DNA from: Catalinimonas niigatensis
GTDB taxonomy: Bacteria > Bacteroidota > Bacteroidia > Cytophagales > Cyclobacteriaceae
Reading direction: 5' to 3'
Assembly (NCBI RefSeq): GCF_030506285.1
Contig: NZ_CP119422.1
Location: 2,294,001-2,358,000 of the forward strand
Length of the DNA: 64,000 nt
The position numbers and the translations under genes were made by a program. The notes under the pieces were generated by a model, which ran no database searches, had not been told where the DNA came from, and saw nothing but the letters and a program-made list of their open reading frames with translations. This document shows, in pieces, positions 1-9,593 of this stretch; within the stretch, counting starts at the first letter, position 1; each line of letters opens with the position of its first letter.

Positions 1-326
1 ATAGAGTAAAACTTCAAAAGAAGTATGAACAATGTTAAATAATGATACCCTACTCTCCTTAAACTATCTTATGTTCATTGGGTATCATGCTAATAAAAGA
101 ACAGTTCCCTGTTTACTGATAATTTTACATTCTTTAGTCAGAAACGCTCCAATGGCACAAAAGTTTGTAAAAAAATTCTCAGGTTCTATTCATGGTTTGC
201 ACTCTAAACTTTTAACTTTCAAAGTTTCTCTTCTTTACACTTTGCTATCGTGTTTTTATCTTAGCCAATATATGGTTAGATCGTTATCCAATCATTATAT
301 TTAAAATTACTTTTAATTCCAAGCCT
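1..326. other. A+T-rich region without a supported gene
   Basis: No convincing gene is seen here. An open frame at 32-304 on the plus strand would encode 90 residues, but it has no recognisable family, no clear ribosome binding site, and the base composition of intergenic DNA. The stretch probably holds the promoter and leader of the NIF3-like gene starting at 327. Confidence 0.5.
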
Positions 327-1208
327 ATGCGCGTCCCCCTGTTCCTGCTTATATTCTTTTATTCCGGCATCACCTCTGTCTTAGCCCAACCCCATACAGA
401 TATGTCAAATGCGCCTAAAGCATTGACAGCCGGAGAAATCATTGAACGCATCAAGGAAAATCTCACTGTAGCATGGAAACCGGGCGGCGTGGATACCATC
501 AAGGCAGGAATTGAAGAGCAGAAAATTACGGGCATCGCCACTACTTTCATGGCTACACTGGATGTGCTGAAACGCGCACATGCACAAGGTGCCAACCTGA
601 TCATTACCCATGAGCCTACTTTTTACAATCATCTGGACGATAAAACCTATTTTTTGGATGATCCAGTCTTCCAAGCCAAAATGGATTTCATCCGTGAGCA
701 CAACATGGTGGTCTGGCGGTTTCATGATTACTGGCATATGACTGAGCCTGATGGTATTTTTGTAGGCGTTGTACGTGCTTTTGATTGGGAACAATACCGC
801 CAGGGAGAGCAGCAAATCTTTGAGATACCAGCTACCAACCTCAAAGGGCTAGCCACTGAGCTTGGCACAAAGTTCAATACCAGTACAATCAGAGTAGTAG
901 GCTCACCTGATATGCAAATCAGCCGGGTAGGCATCTTACCAGGTGCTTATGGAATGCGCCCGCAGGTGCAGATGCTTCGTGAATCTGACATTGATGTGCT
1001 GATTGTAGGAGAAAGCGCCGAGTGGGAAGCCGTAGAGTATGTACGCGATGGACTGGAAGCAGGTATAGCCAAAACATTGATCGTGATGGGTCATGCAGAT
1101 TCTGAGGAGCCAGGCATGAAATATTGCGCCGAATGGCTGGATCAATTTATTGATGAAGTACCAGTAACTTTCATTCCCGCAGGCAACCCTCTGTGGTCGC
1201 CGGAATAG
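327..1208 (+). CDS. NIF3-like (DUF34) dinuclear metal-centre protein with signal peptide
   Basis: This 293-residue protein has the NIF3/DUF34 signature ITHEPTFYNH around residue 95, where the His is a usual metal ligand, and a second conserved GHADSEEPG segment near the C-terminus. NIF3 proteins normally form cytoplasmic hexamers with a two-metal site, and their substrate is uncertain. Residues 1-20 look like a Sec signal peptide ending VLA-Q, so this copy should be exported, which is unusual for the family. It may hydrolyse an unknown substrate in the periplasm. The gene stands alone and is followed by a decayed peroxidase fragment. The family call is firm and the function is open. Confidence 0.85.
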   Translation: MRVPLFLLIFFYSGITSVLAQPHTDMSNAPKALTAGEIIERIKENLTVAWKPGGVDTIKAGIEEQKITGIATTFMATLDVLKRAHAQGANLIITHEPTFYNHLDDKTYFLDDPVFQAKMDFIREHNMVVWRFHDYWHMTEPDGIFVGVVRAFDWEQYRQGEQQIFEIPATNLKGLATELGTKFNTSTIRVVGSPDMQISRVGILPGAYGMRPQVQMLRESDIDVLIVGESAEWEAVEYVRDGLEAGIAKTLIVMGHADSEEPGMKYCAEWLDQFIDEVPVTFIPAGNPLWSPE

Positions 1209-1232
1209 TTTTTAGACTGATAGCGTACATAG

Positions 1233-1505
1233 CAAAACATTGATCTTCAGTTAAAGGGGTATTTTGTTAAAATGCTGGAGGAAGTGATAGATTTTTATAA
1301 CTGTGGTGGTGGTGCAGGCATTGGTATTGCGCTTGAAAATCAAACTCTACTCCCAGACTCACTTAACCTGACCCGGCAGGAACAATAACATCTTGTAGGT
1401 TTTCTCAATACGCTTACTGATACCACCGGCATGACATCCAAGCCAAAAAAGATCGTTATGCCAGAAAATATTGCCTTAATTAATAACCAACAATTGAAGA
1501 ACTAA
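1233..1505 (+). pseudogene. C-terminal remnant of a di-heme cytochrome c peroxidase (MauG/CcpA type)
   Basis: Reading the frame of 1272, the translation contains KGYFVKMLEEVIDFYN, then GGGAGIGIALENQTL, then LVGFLNTLTDTTG. These match the end of bacterial cytochrome c peroxidases, whose C-termini carry FYN-GGG and the final DLVAFLxSLTD block. An in-frame TAA at 1386-1388 splits the last two blocks, a TAG at 1230 closes the frame upstream, and no heme CxxCH or N-terminal part is present. It is therefore a relic of a gene whose 5' part was deleted, with the boundary next to the NIF3-like gene. The frame ends at TAA 1503-1505, just before a hairpin. Confidence 0.75.
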
Positions 1506-1511
1506 AAGAAT

Positions 1512-1547
1512 CAAGAGCAAAGGAGACTTTTGTTTCCTTTGCTCTTG
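1512..1547 (+). terminator. Perfect 13-bp inverted repeat after the peroxidase remnant
   Basis: CAAGAGCAAAGGA (1512-1524) and TCCTTTGCTCTTG (1535-1547) are exact reverse complements around a 10-nt loop. The repeat lies 7 bp past the stop of the peroxidase relic, so it is probably the old terminator of that gene. No T-run follows on the plus strand, so termination strength is uncertain. Confidence 0.55.
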
Positions 1548-1822
1548 CACAAACCTTGAAGGATTTCAACATATACTTTTGCATTTATATGCAAATTCAT
1601 AATAATAAAAACCTAGTAATAAAGACAACCTCACTGGTAATAAACCCTAGAGTAATATAAACTTTGAGCTGCAATATTCTCATGAATTTATGCGGATAGC
1701 AGTTTAAATTTTATCCCGAAAAGCATGTAAGTTAAATAGAAGTATTACGTAAAAAAATTTCAATTTTCCCCTGTGACTTTCTTTTTCCAATACGTCTAAT
1801 CATCAATATTCTTTAATCAATT

Positions 1823-2587
1823 ATGATCAGACTAAACACTTCGGCATTAGGTATAGGCATTATCCTACTTAGTGCCTCTCTTTTCAGTTGTGAAGTAAAA
1901 CAAGAAAACAATCCACTAAAGGCTCAACTGGACAGCTTGCAATTAGAACTCCAGCATAGCCAGAAAGCGGCACGTACACTGGAACAAGTAGGTATACTCA
2001 TGGATTCCATAGATGCAGCCCGTAAATATGTAGCTATCAATCTGGAAACAGACCCTAACGAAAGCTACACCCGGCGGATGGAAAGCATCAAAGGTTATAT
2101 CGCAGAAACTCAGGAAAGAATCGGAGAACTGGAAAAAAGCCTGCAAACTTCGCAGTCGGTAAACCAGACCTATGCCGGTACCATCAAAAAGCTGAAAAAA
2201 GAAATTTCTTCTAAAAATGAAGAACTTGCGATACTACAACAGCAAATAGAGGGATTGGTGGCTGACAAGGATTCATTGGTAACTACTGTTGCCATGAAAG
2301 AAGAGGAGATCATTCAGAAAACTGCTGAGATTATGGCCCAGAGTGAGGAGTTGGCAAAAGCAGAAGCCCATATTCAGGAGATGATCATCAAACAACAAAT
2401 TTCGGAAGCAGATGCTTATTATGCCAGAGGCGAGGCCGTGGAAGAAGTAGCCAAACGTACCCAGCTTGCCCGCAAAAAGAAGCAGGCATCTTACAAGGAA
2501 GCGATATCCTTATATGAAAAATCTTATGCACTGGGCAGAACAGATGCGAAAAAGAAAATTGAAGGCTTAATAGAAAAGATTAGATAA
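1823..2587 (+). CDS. Coiled-coil lipoprotein of unknown function
   Basis: A 254-residue protein with a lipoprotein signal (hydrophobic residues 9-21, lipobox LFSC, lipidated Cys23). Residues about 30-205 are rich in Glu, Lys and Gln with heptad-like spacing, indicating a long coiled coil. The C-terminal part (YYARGEAVEEVAKRTQLARKKK and following) resembles a TPR-like helical pair. It should sit in the outer or inner membrane facing the periplasm, perhaps as a structural spacer. It is monocistronic with its own terminator. No enzymatic motif is visible and no specific function can be assigned. Confidence 0.8.
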   Translation: MIRLNTSALGIGIILLSASLFSCEVKQENNPLKAQLDSLQLELQHSQKAARTLEQVGILMDSIDAARKYVAINLETDPNESYTRRMESIKGYIAETQERIGELEKSLQTSQSVNQTYAGTIKKLKKEISSKNEELAILQQQIEGLVADKDSLVTTVAMKEEEIIQKTAEIMAQSEELAKAEAHIQEMIIKQQISEADAYYARGEAVEEVAKRTQLARKKKQASYKEAISLYEKSYALGRTDAKKKIEGLIEKIR

Positions 2588-2605
2588 GGTTAGGTTTAAA
2601 GTGTT

Positions 2606-2635
2606 AAAAAGCGGGAAAGTTTTCTCGCTTTTTTT
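2606..2635 (+). terminator. Rho-independent terminator of the coiled-coil lipoprotein gene
   Basis: AAAAAGCG (2606-2613) pairs with CGCTTTTT (2626-2633), extended inward by GGAA/TTCT pairs, and is followed by further T residues. It lies about 20 bp after the stop codon at 2587. Confidence 0.8.
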
Positions 2636-2710
2636 GTTTATCATTCTCTCAAAATAGTGATCTTATATTCAAAATTAAAACCTTTAACTTCTAACCTTCA
2701 ACTTGTAAAG

Positions 2711-3727
2711 TTACAATGAAGGACGACGAATCAAATAAAAGGGATTGCTGAGTTTTTCTGTCCGTCTTTCCAGTAGCATCTTGGCAGCAGATTCTCCCAT
2801 CTTATAAAAATCAGTGGATACCACTGCAATACCATCGTGAAGTACCTCTTTGATGGGGGTATCATTGTATGAAATAATGCCTACCTCTTTGCCTATCTCA
2901 AGTTGGTTGTTTTTGCAGTATTTGATGATATTGACCAGCTCATCTTCTTCAATCACGATGTACAGGCTACGTGGCTTCACACAATCAGCATCAAAAACAT
3001 TGGTGATGCAATAATCATAACGATAGTCTACACAAAACTTCTTAAAGCCTGCCATAATATCGGATACATACTGGTTTCCGTCCGGAAAGATCAGGTTGAT
3101 TCGCTGATACTTTGTAATCCGGTCTAAAGCAGAAGCAAGCACATCATAAATATCGTTTTCAAAATTCTCACAAACTGCCTTGTATTTGCCTTTCAGGTCT
3201 TTGACATCTTTGTCAATCAGCAGGAGCTTATCTTCAGGCACTGAGGAGATAACTTTCACTGTCTTTTCAGAAAAGTCTTTGAAGCACGGGATAATGGCGT
3301 AATAATTATAATTACCCTGGTTTTCATCCAGAATTCGTTTCAGGGTGTCTGTACTATAGTTGTGCACGCAGGTTTCTACTATGGCCTGCTCGCCCAGGTT
3401 TTCTATAAAAGCTTGTACAATCTTTTTTTTATGTGCGCTGATTTTGTTGATGATCAGCAAGACACGAATTTTATCTACCGGCTGATCGCAATTCACATAA
3501 TAGCCTTTGCCGGGCACAGATTTGATCACTCCATGTTCGCGTAATCTGGCATATGCTTTTTCTACTGTATCTCTGGAAATCAAAAAGTCCTCACTGGTTT
3601 CATTGATGGATGGAATACGTTCTCCTCTCTTAAAAATCCCGTTTTCAATATCAGATTTAATTAAATTCATGACCTGTTCGTATTTGGGCGTATGTGAATC
3701 TTCCTGGATCTGAGTAAAATTAATCAT
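2711..3727 (-). CDS. GntR-family regulator with a LacI-like ligand-binding domain
   Basis: Residues 1-78 form a GntR winged helix-turn-helix (YEQVMNLIKSDIENGIFKRGERIPS, then DTVEKAYARLREHGVIKSVPGKGYYV). Residues 85-338 resemble a periplasmic-binding-protein/LacI sensor domain (KIRVLLIINK at its start, VGIISYNDTP and GIAVVSTDFYKMGESAA towards the end). This architecture is common in Bacteroidota sugar regulators such as FucR-like proteins. It is transcribed divergently from the MFS transporter at 4045, which is its most likely target. The ligand is probably a sugar, by inference only. Confidence 0.85.
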   Translation of the reverse strand: MINFTQIQEDSHTPKYEQVMNLIKSDIENGIFKRGERIPSINETSEDFLISRDTVEKAYARLREHGVIKSVPGKGYYVNCDQPVDKIRVLLIINKISAHKKKIVQAFIENLGEQAIVETCVHNYSTDTLKRILDENQGNYNYYAIIPCFKDFSEKTVKVISSVPEDKLLLIDKDVKDLKGKYKAVCENFENDIYDVLASALDRITKYQRINLIFPDGNQYVSDIMAGFKKFCVDYRYDYCITNVFDADCVKPRSLYIVIEEDELVNIIKYCKNNQLEIGKEVGIISYNDTPIKEVLHDGIAVVSTDFYKMGESAAKMLLERRTEKLSNPFYLIRRPSL

Positions 3728-4044
3728 AGCTATACCTTAGGTTGTTGTTACAAAATAAAATCTCGTATGCGAAAAAATAAATCTGTACTTCTGCTTTTGT
3801 TAAAATGACAAATTACACGCTACATTTTCTATAAAATTCAATATACGATTCTTTTTTTAATCTTTCTTTGCGCTCTTTTAAATGAGCTTATTTTCATAGC
3901 ATCTTATACTTTCCTACTGACTTAGTACAAATGATGGTGATTTTTTTTCATTGATTTTGTGCAGAGAATATAGCCTGCTCCTTTCCTAGATTCTTCCTCA
4001 AAATACTTTTTCTTTGTGCCACTTGAGCCGCAAAAACTCGCAGT
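3728..4044. other. Divergent promoter region between the GntR regulator and the MFS transporter
   Basis: This 317-bp A+T-rich gap must hold the promoters of both divergent genes. No gene, hairpin or convincing GntR operator palindrome could be recognised by eye. Confidence 0.4.
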
Positions 4045-5205
4045 ATGACAACTAATATTGTAAAGTCCTCCCAACCATTAAGAACCTCCAGATTGGCTGT
4101 AGGTACTTTTTTTGTAATTATGGGAGTTATATTTTCTAGCTGGGCCAGCCGTATTCCTAATATTCAGAGTCATTTGCAGCTGAGCGATGGAGCCTGGGGT
4201 ACAGTGCTTTTTATCCTGCCGCTGGGTTTGCTGGTGGGCCTACCTTTCTCTGCCTGGTCGGTAGCGCGTTTGGGTAGTCAGAAGACTCTTATCTCAGCTA
4301 CCCTCTTTCATATTTTCATACTTCCATTTGCAGGTTTGGCGGATACCAGCTGGCAGCTTATGATCGTTTTGTTCTTTTTTGGTTTGTCAGCCAACCTGAT
4401 CAATGTCGCTGTGAATACCCAGGCGGTAGCCGTAGAAGCTCTCTACAAACGTTCTATTCTATCTTCTTTTCACGGACTGTGGAGCCTGGCAGGTTTTGCC
4501 GGAGCAGCCATTGGCGCCCTGTTTATTTCTCTGAAAGTCTCTCCCTGGATGCACTTCTGCATCATCAGCACAGTGGTGTTGCTACTTTTACTGATTGCCT
4601 ACCGCTACATTTTGCCGGATGAAAATACAGAGCAGAAAAAACAAAAAGTATTTGTACTACCCAACCGTCAACTCCTGGGTCTGGGCCTTATTGCCTTCTG
4701 TGGTATGATCTGCGAAGGTACCATGTTTGACTGGAGTGGAATTTATTTCAAAAAGGTGGTAGAAGTCCCTAGTGAATGGATAGCCTTAGGATACGTGGCT
4801 TTCATGAGTAGCATGGCCGCAGCCAGATTTATCGGCGATAAGCTCGTAGGAAAGTTTGGCACATTTAAAATGATTCAGATGAATGGTTTTTTAGTGACCA
4901 GCGGTTTGCTGATTTCTGTGGCTTTCCCTAATATCGTCAGTGCTACCCTTGGTTTTATGTTAGTAGGACTTGGCGTATCTACCATAATCCCCTTACTTTA
5001 TGGTGAAACTGGCAAGACCAAAACCATGCCTCTTGGTTCAGCAATTACAGCCGTTTCATCGGTAGGTTTCCTGGGCTTTATGTTTGGCCCTCCAGTGATA
5101 GGTTATATCTCTGAAGTTACCAATCTGCGCTGGGCATTTGCCCTGGTATCTTTGCTTGGCATTGGCATTATCTTCATCAGCAGCAGAGTGAAAGGAGTAC
5201 GTTAG
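4045..5205 (+). CDS. MFS transporter (YbjJ/FucP-like 12-TM family)
   Basis: A 386-residue polytopic membrane protein with about 12 hydrophobic segments and a central cytoplasmic loop (PDENTEQKKQKVF, near residue 195). The N-terminal SSWASRIPNIQ and the loop RLGSQKT resemble the YbjJ-like branch of the major facilitator superfamily, whose relatives include sugar/proton symporters. Substrate specificity cannot be read from the sequence. The divergent GntR/LacI-type regulator suggests an inducible sugar or small-molecule transporter. Confidence 0.85.
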   Translation: MTTNIVKSSQPLRTSRLAVGTFFVIMGVIFSSWASRIPNIQSHLQLSDGAWGTVLFILPLGLLVGLPFSAWSVARLGSQKTLISATLFHIFILPFAGLADTSWQLMIVLFFFGLSANLINVAVNTQAVAVEALYKRSILSSFHGLWSLAGFAGAAIGALFISLKVSPWMHFCIISTVVLLLLLIAYRYILPDENTEQKKQKVFVLPNRQLLGLGLIAFCGMICEGTMFDWSGIYFKKVVEVPSEWIALGYVAFMSSMAAARFIGDKLVGKFGTFKMIQMNGFLVTSGLLISVAFPNIVSATLGFMLVGLGVSTIIPLLYGETGKTKTMPLGSAITAVSSVGFLGFMFGPPVIGYISEVTNLRWAFALVSLLGIGIIFISSRVKGVR

Positions 5206-5390
5206 TATTTAGTTGTCAAAGTACGAACTATGATGGTTCTCAGTCTGGATACATACTTTGGAGAGTTATAATGTTATGGCTATAGATTGGTGTAATGCTC
5301 CATAAAATAATTGGTAAGACAGACTTTTTTTTAAAACTCAACTTTACATACGGACACTGAAAACTTGAACACCCAGAACTACAAAAGCGC

Positions 5391-5648
5391 ATGGATGAAC
5401 TGAAAAACCTGCTTATGTTAACCATTATTATCGTTAGCATACTAATCATTGCCTCTTTACCCTGGCTTTTGATCCTTGCCTTTGGATTTCAGACCCTGGC
5501 GGCAGAGATGGAAGAAGTAGAACTGACCTTCGGCTTGGGCAATGCTTATGTCAGTTTGCTGATACTGGCGATGGTGAGTAGCGCGCTGATCCTTTACTTT
5601 TTGGTAAGCTGGATTGTCAAACACAAAAACCGCATTTTTGAGCCATAA
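5391..5648 (+). CDS. Small two-TM membrane protein, unknown function
   Basis: An 85-residue protein with transmembrane segments at about 6-33 and 53-74, separated by an acidic stretch AAEMEEVELTFGLG and ending in a basic tail VKHKNRIF. The sequence looks like a genuine small inner-membrane protein rather than a shadow frame, and a strong terminator begins at its stop codon. It lies 185 bp after the MFS gene and may have its own promoter. No family was recognised. Confidence 0.65.
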   Translation: MDELKNLLMLTIIIVSILIIASLPWLLILAFGFQTLAAEMEEVELTFGLGNAYVSLLILAMVSSALILYFLVSWIVKHKNRIFEP

Positions 5649-5685
5649 AAAAGAGGCTTCACTCTTCAAGCAAAGCCTCTTTTTT
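5647..5685. terminator. Bidirectional terminator between the small membrane gene and gcvP
   Basis: A perfect 13-bp inverted repeat, AAAAAAGAGGCTT (5647-5659) and AAGCCTCTTTTTT (5673-5685). It carries T-runs on both strands, so it serves the plus-strand small gene and the converging gcvP, whose stop is at 5701. Confidence 0.9.
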
Positions 5686-5700
5686 ATTTATTTATTTTCT

Positions 5701-8616
5701 TCAAGCCATATCCGCTACCTCTTTCTGCTCATCTTTGGCTTCCTGATAGGCTTCTACCGGAATACAGCTACACATCAGGTTACGGTCTCCATAAGCACTG
5801 TCAATGCGGCTCACGGATGGCCAGAACTTATGTTCTCTTACAAAAGGGTGAGGGTATACTGCTTTTTGACGGCTATAACTAAAGTTCCAATCATCATTGA
5901 GTGCAACTTCGGCAGTGTGAGGCGCATTTTTCAGCACATTATCTTCTTTATCAACTTTCCCCTGTTCCACTTCTCTGATCTCTTCACGTATGCTAATTAA
6001 AGCATCGCAGAAACGGTCCAGCTCAGCTTTAGACTCACTTTCGGTAGGCTCAATCATCATCGTTCCGGGTACCGGAAAGGAAACAGTGGGAGCATGAAAA
6101 CCATAGTCCATCAATCGCTTGGCGATATCTTCTACTTCAACATCTGCCTTCTTAAAATCACGACAATCAATAATCATTTCATGGGCGCTACGTCCATTTT
6201 TACCAGTATACAGTACCGGATAATGTCCATCCAGCCGCTGTTTGATATAGTTGGCGTTCAGGATCGCAATTTTGGTTGCATTGGTAAGGCCGGAACCACC
6301 CATCATCGCGATGTAGGCATAGGAGATGGTAAGGATACTGGCGCTCCCGTATGGTGCTGAGGAGATCGCATGTATTGCTTGTTCGCCTCCTACCTTGATT
6401 ACCGGATTGCCTGGTAAGAAAGGAACCAAATGCTCGGCTACACCTATAGGACCCATGCCTGGTCCACCACCACCGTGAGGGATACAGAAAGTTTTATGCA
6501 GGTTAAGGTGACAAACATCAGCCCCTACATTGGCAGGACTGGTCAGACCTACCTGAGCATTCATATTGGCACCATCCATATATACCTGCCCGCCATGCTG
6601 ATGGATAATATCACAGATTTCTATGATTTCTTCTTCAAATACTCCGTGCGTACTTGGATAAGTAACCATGAAAGACGAAAGCTGATTACTATGTTTTTCT
6701 GCCTTAGCTTTAAGATCAGCCAAGTCTATATTCCCTTTTTCATCACAGTTGACTAATACTACTTCTCCACCAGCCATCACTGCACTGGCAGGATTAGTAC
6801 CATGAGCTGAAGTAGGAATCAATACTATATTTCTGTGTTCATCTCCTCTGCTTTCATGATAGGCTCGGATGACCATCAGCCCGGCATACTCGCCCTGTGC
6901 ACCGGAGTTGGGTTGAAGAGAAACCTCAGCAAAGCCTGTAATCTCACTGAGCCAGGCCTGTAGTTCTCTAAATAATGTCTGGTAACCTTGCGTCTGATCA
7001 AGAGGAGCAAAGGGGTGAAGTCCACCGAATTCAGGCCAGCTTAGTGGCATCATTTCAGTAGCAGCATTCAGCTTCATGGTACAGGAACCTAAGGAAATCA
7101 TTGAATGCACCAAAGACAAATCTTTGTTTTCCAGACTTCTGATATAGCGCAGCATATCGTGCTCAGACTGGTACATGTTAAATACCGGGTGCGTCAGGTA
7201 AGCAGAAGTACGTTGCAGACTGTTCGGCCAATTGAGGGTGATGGCCTGGGTTTCTGCATGCAGGTCAAAAGACAATTCCTGATTAGCAACCTGAGCAAAC
7301 ACCTCCAGCAGTGCCTGTACATCGTGCAGGCGGGTTGTTTCATCTACTGAAATGCCCACAAAATTGTCATCAAAATAACGAAGATTGATTTCCTGTACTT
7401 CTGCTATTTTCTTCAGCAGGGCTGTATCCTCTACCTTTACTTTAAGGGTATCAAAATAAGCAGCATTTAGCTGTTCAAAGCCCAGCGTGCTAAGTCCTTT
7501 CTCCAGCAAATGTGCCATGGCATGTACCCGCTCAGCAATCTTCCTGATACCTTTAGGTCCGTGATAGACACCGTACATTCCTGCCATTACCGCCAGTAAA
7601 ACCTGCGCTGTACAAATATTGGAAGTAGCTCTTTCCCGCTTAATGTGCTGCTCTCGGGTTTGTAAGGCCATCCGATAGGCTTTCTTGCCGGTAGCATCCT
7701 GAGAAACGCCTATGATTCTGCCGGGAATTTGTCTTTTAAAATCCTCACGGGTAGCAAAATATGCGGCGTGAGGTCCACCGTAGCCCATGGGTACTCCAAA
7801 GCGCTGGCTGGTTCCCACTACACAGTCGGCACCAAATTCACCGGGAGGTGTAAGCATGGTCAGGCTCAGCAAATCAGCAGCTACTGCAACATGTACTTCC
7901 TTTTTATGTGCCGCCTCTACCAAAGCGCTATAATCACGGACAGCACCTTCTGCATCAGGATACTGGAGCAGTACGCCAAAAAGATTTTCATCGGAAAGAT
8001 CAAGTTCTTCCAACTCACCAATAATCAGATTGATTCCTATCGGAATAGCCCTGGTTTTTAGTACGTCTATGGTTTGAGGCAGGGTACGATGATCAACAAA
8101 GAAGCTTTGTGACTTCTTTTTAGCTCCTTTGCGTAATCCCAAAAACATGCTCATGGCTTCAGCGGCAGCTGTACCTTCGTCAAGAAGCGAAGCATTGGCA
8201 AGTTCCATCGCCGTCAGGTCCATTACCATGGTCTGGAAGTTGATCAAAGCCTCCAGACGACCCTGTGCTATTTCTGCCTGGTAGGGTGTGTAAGCTGTGT
8301 ACCAACCGGGATTCTCCAAAATATTACGCTGAATGACCGAAGGCACAATACAGTCGTAATAGCCCATGCCGATATAAGATTTGAACACCTTATTCTTGGC
8401 CGCCAGCTTTTTGAAAGACTGTAGAAAATCATATTCCGACTTAGGCTCAGGAAGCTTTAGGGATTTTTTGAGCTGAATGGCTTTGGGAATGGTTTCATCT
8501 ATCAATGCCTCCAGAGAAGAAGCCTTGATGGCTTGTAACATTTCCTTTACTTCCTCCGGCCGGGGGCCATTGTGACGATGTTCAAAAGTGGTAGGTGACG
8601 TAAGGTTAATTTTCAT
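5701..8616 (-). CDS. gcvP: Glycine dehydrogenase (decarboxylating), P protein of the glycine cleavage system
   Basis: GcvP binds pyridoxal phosphate, decarboxylates glycine and passes the aminomethyl group to the lipoyl arm of GcvH in the cytoplasm. The full-length single-chain form is present: an N-terminal half beginning [12 protein letters not shown] and a C-terminal half with the PLP lysine in [18 protein letters not shown] (Lys708). I start it at the ATG at 8616 (971 residues). The open frame extends to 8709, but those 31 residues are not GcvP-like and the conserved N-terminus begins just after [10 protein letters not shown]. The gcvT and gcvH genes are not adjacent, as is common in Bacteroidota. 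Confidence 0.97.
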   Translation of the reverse strand: MKINLTSPTTFEHRHNGPRPEEVKEMLQAIKASSLEALIDETIPKAIQLKKSLKLPEPKSEYDFLQSFKKLAAKNKVFKSYIGMGYYDCIVPSVIQRNILENPGWYTAYTPYQAEIAQGRLEALINFQTMVMDLTAMELANASLLDEGTAAAEAMSMFLGLRKGAKKKSQSFFVDHRTLPQTIDVLKTRAIPIGINLIIGELEELDLSDENLFGVLLQYPDAEGAVRDYSALVEAAHKKEVHVAVAADLLSLTMLTPPGEFGADCVVGTSQRFGVPMGYGGPHAAYFATREDFKRQIPGRIIGVSQDATGKKAYRMALQTREQHIKRERATSNICTAQVLLAVMAGMYGVYHGPKGIRKIAERVHAMAHLLEKGLSTLGFEQLNAAYFDTLKVKVEDTALLKKIAEVQEINLRYFDDNFVGISVDETTRLHDVQALLEVFAQVANQELSFDLHAETQAITLNWPNSLQRTSAYLTHPVFNMYQSEHDMLRYIRSLENKDLSLVHSMISLGSCTMKLNAATEMMPLSWPEFGGLHPFAPLDQTQGYQTLFRELQAWLSEITGFAEVSLQPNSGAQGEYAGLMVIRAYHESRGDEHRNIVLIPTSAHGTNPASAVMAGGEVVLVNCDEKGNIDLADLKAKAEKHSNQLSSFMVTYPSTHGVFEEEIIEICDIIHQHGGQVYMDGANMNAQVGLTSPANVGADVCHLNLHKTFCIPHGGGGPGMGPIGVAEHLVPFLPGNPVIKVGGEQAIHAISSAPYGSASILTISYAYIAMMGGSGLTNATKIAILNANYIKQRLDGHYPVLYTGKNGRSAHEMIIDCRDFKKADVEVEDIAKRLMDYGFHAPTVSFPVPGTMMIEPTESESKAELDRFCDALISIREEIREVEQGKVDKEDNVLKNAPHTAEVALNDDWNFSYSRQKAVYPHPFVREHKFWPSVSRIDSAYGDRNLMCSCIPVEAYQEAKDEQKEVADMA

Positions 8617-9124
8617 GAACTGTAAGAATATAAATCTTGAGAACCAACAACCAGTAAAAGAGCCTGCACGATCAAAACTGTCAGTCAAGCCTGTTTGGCT
8701 AAACCGCAAATATAGAATACAGGTGTCTAAAAAATGAGCGCTATGCTTACTTTATTCTTTTACTAGCAGATAACTCTAGTTGGAGTGGAGTAGTTCATGA
8801 AATTGAGTCGAAATCTTCATTAGAACATGGCATGATTGACAAAAGCATCTACACCAAATATTGATGAAAATTTAGGCACAAATTCGTTCCTGCCAACAGT
8901 TCTGTAGATTGAAGAGGGTCGCAATATATAAAGCTGGGTAAAGACAGTTTAGCATGTCAAACTGGGTACTTATTCTGGTCAGGGGAATTGATGACAATGG
9001 GATAAGGCTTATCCTGAATAAGCGAAAACTGGGGCTTAGGGACAACAGCACTTGTTCTGTTCCTAAACTGAATCTATGCTACCCACACTATCTACCTTAT
9101 TAAACTGATTAAATTTCTGATCTT
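8617..9124. other. Intergenic region upstream of gcvP and the blaI-type gene
   Basis: About 500 bp between divergent genes. Short open stretches exist, such as an ATG frame at 8953 of about 44 codons, but none has a recognisable product. No RNA gene or riboswitch was recognised. The right end leads into the operator array starting at 9125. Confidence 0.4.
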
Positions 9125-9188
9125 AACTTAATTTTAAATAGATCAACTTAAAAATAAGTTTGCAAACTTAAAATTAAGTTGTATCTTT
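9125..9188 (+). promoter_or_regulatory. BlaI-type operator array overlapping a Bacteroidota promoter
   Basis: Two 16-bp palindromes, AACTTAAAAATAAGTT (9145-9160) and AACTTAAAATTAAGTT (9165-9180), have perfect 6-bp arms AACTTA/TAAGTT. A degenerate third copy, AACTTAATTTTAAATA, lies at 9125-9140. The three are spaced exactly 20 bp apart, about two helical turns. A promoter of the Bacteroidota type, TTTG (9159-9162), 19-nt spacer, TATCTTT (9182-9188), is interleaved so that the last palindrome fills the spacer. This fits autorepression by the BlaI/MecI-type protein encoded at 9219. Confidence 0.8.
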
Positions 9189-9218
9189 AATTCGCTGATT
9201 CACAAAACTCATAAAGCG

Positions 9219-9593
9219 ATGGTCACACTCACTAAGGCAGAAGAGAAAATCATGAAAATTCTCTGGGGTATCGGCAAAGGTTTTATCAAGGATATCATCG
9301 AGCAATACCCCGACCCAAAACCCCCTTACAACTCTGTTTCAACGATCGTGAGAGTGCTCGTGCAAAAAGATATTGTAGGCTTTAAAGCCTATGGCAATTC
9401 ACACCAGTATTATCCGTTGGTCACCAAAGAAGCATATAGTAAGGGGCAGTTGTCCCGGCTGGTAAAGGATTATTATAATAACTCACTTACTCAGGTAGTC
9501 AACTTTTTTTCAGAAAGCAAAAAGCTGGACGAAAAGGAGTTGGATGAAGTAATGCGCATGCTGGAAGATCTAAAAAAACAGAAAAATGGCTAA
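9219..9593 (+). CDS. BlaI/MecI/CopY-family transcriptional repressor
   Basis: A 124-residue protein with the BlaI winged helix near the N-terminus (LTKAEEKIMKILW, then PYNSVSTIVRVLVQKDIVGF) and a helical C-terminal dimerisation part. BlaI/MecI repressors bind short palindromes as dimers and are removed when a membrane M56 peptidase signals cleavage. Here the M56 gene starts inside the last codons (9586), so the two are translationally coupled. The palindromes at 9125-9180 are the likely operators. No beta-lactamase gene is adjacent, so the regulon is unknown. Confidence 0.92.
   Translation: MVTLTKAEEKIMKILWGIGKGFIKDIIEQYPDPKPPYNSVSTIVRVLVQKDIVGFKAYGNSHQYYPLVTKEAYSKGQLSRLVKDYYNNSLTQVVNFFSESKKLDEKELDEVMRMLEDLKKQKNG

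Noticed and set aside
32-304. 90-residue plus-strand open frame at the left edge
   Set aside because: No family resemblance, no ribosome binding site, intergenic-like composition.
8953-9102. Short plus-strand frame MSNWVLILVRGIDDNG and following
   Set aside because: About 44-50 codons without a recognisable product, upstream signal or support from neighbours.
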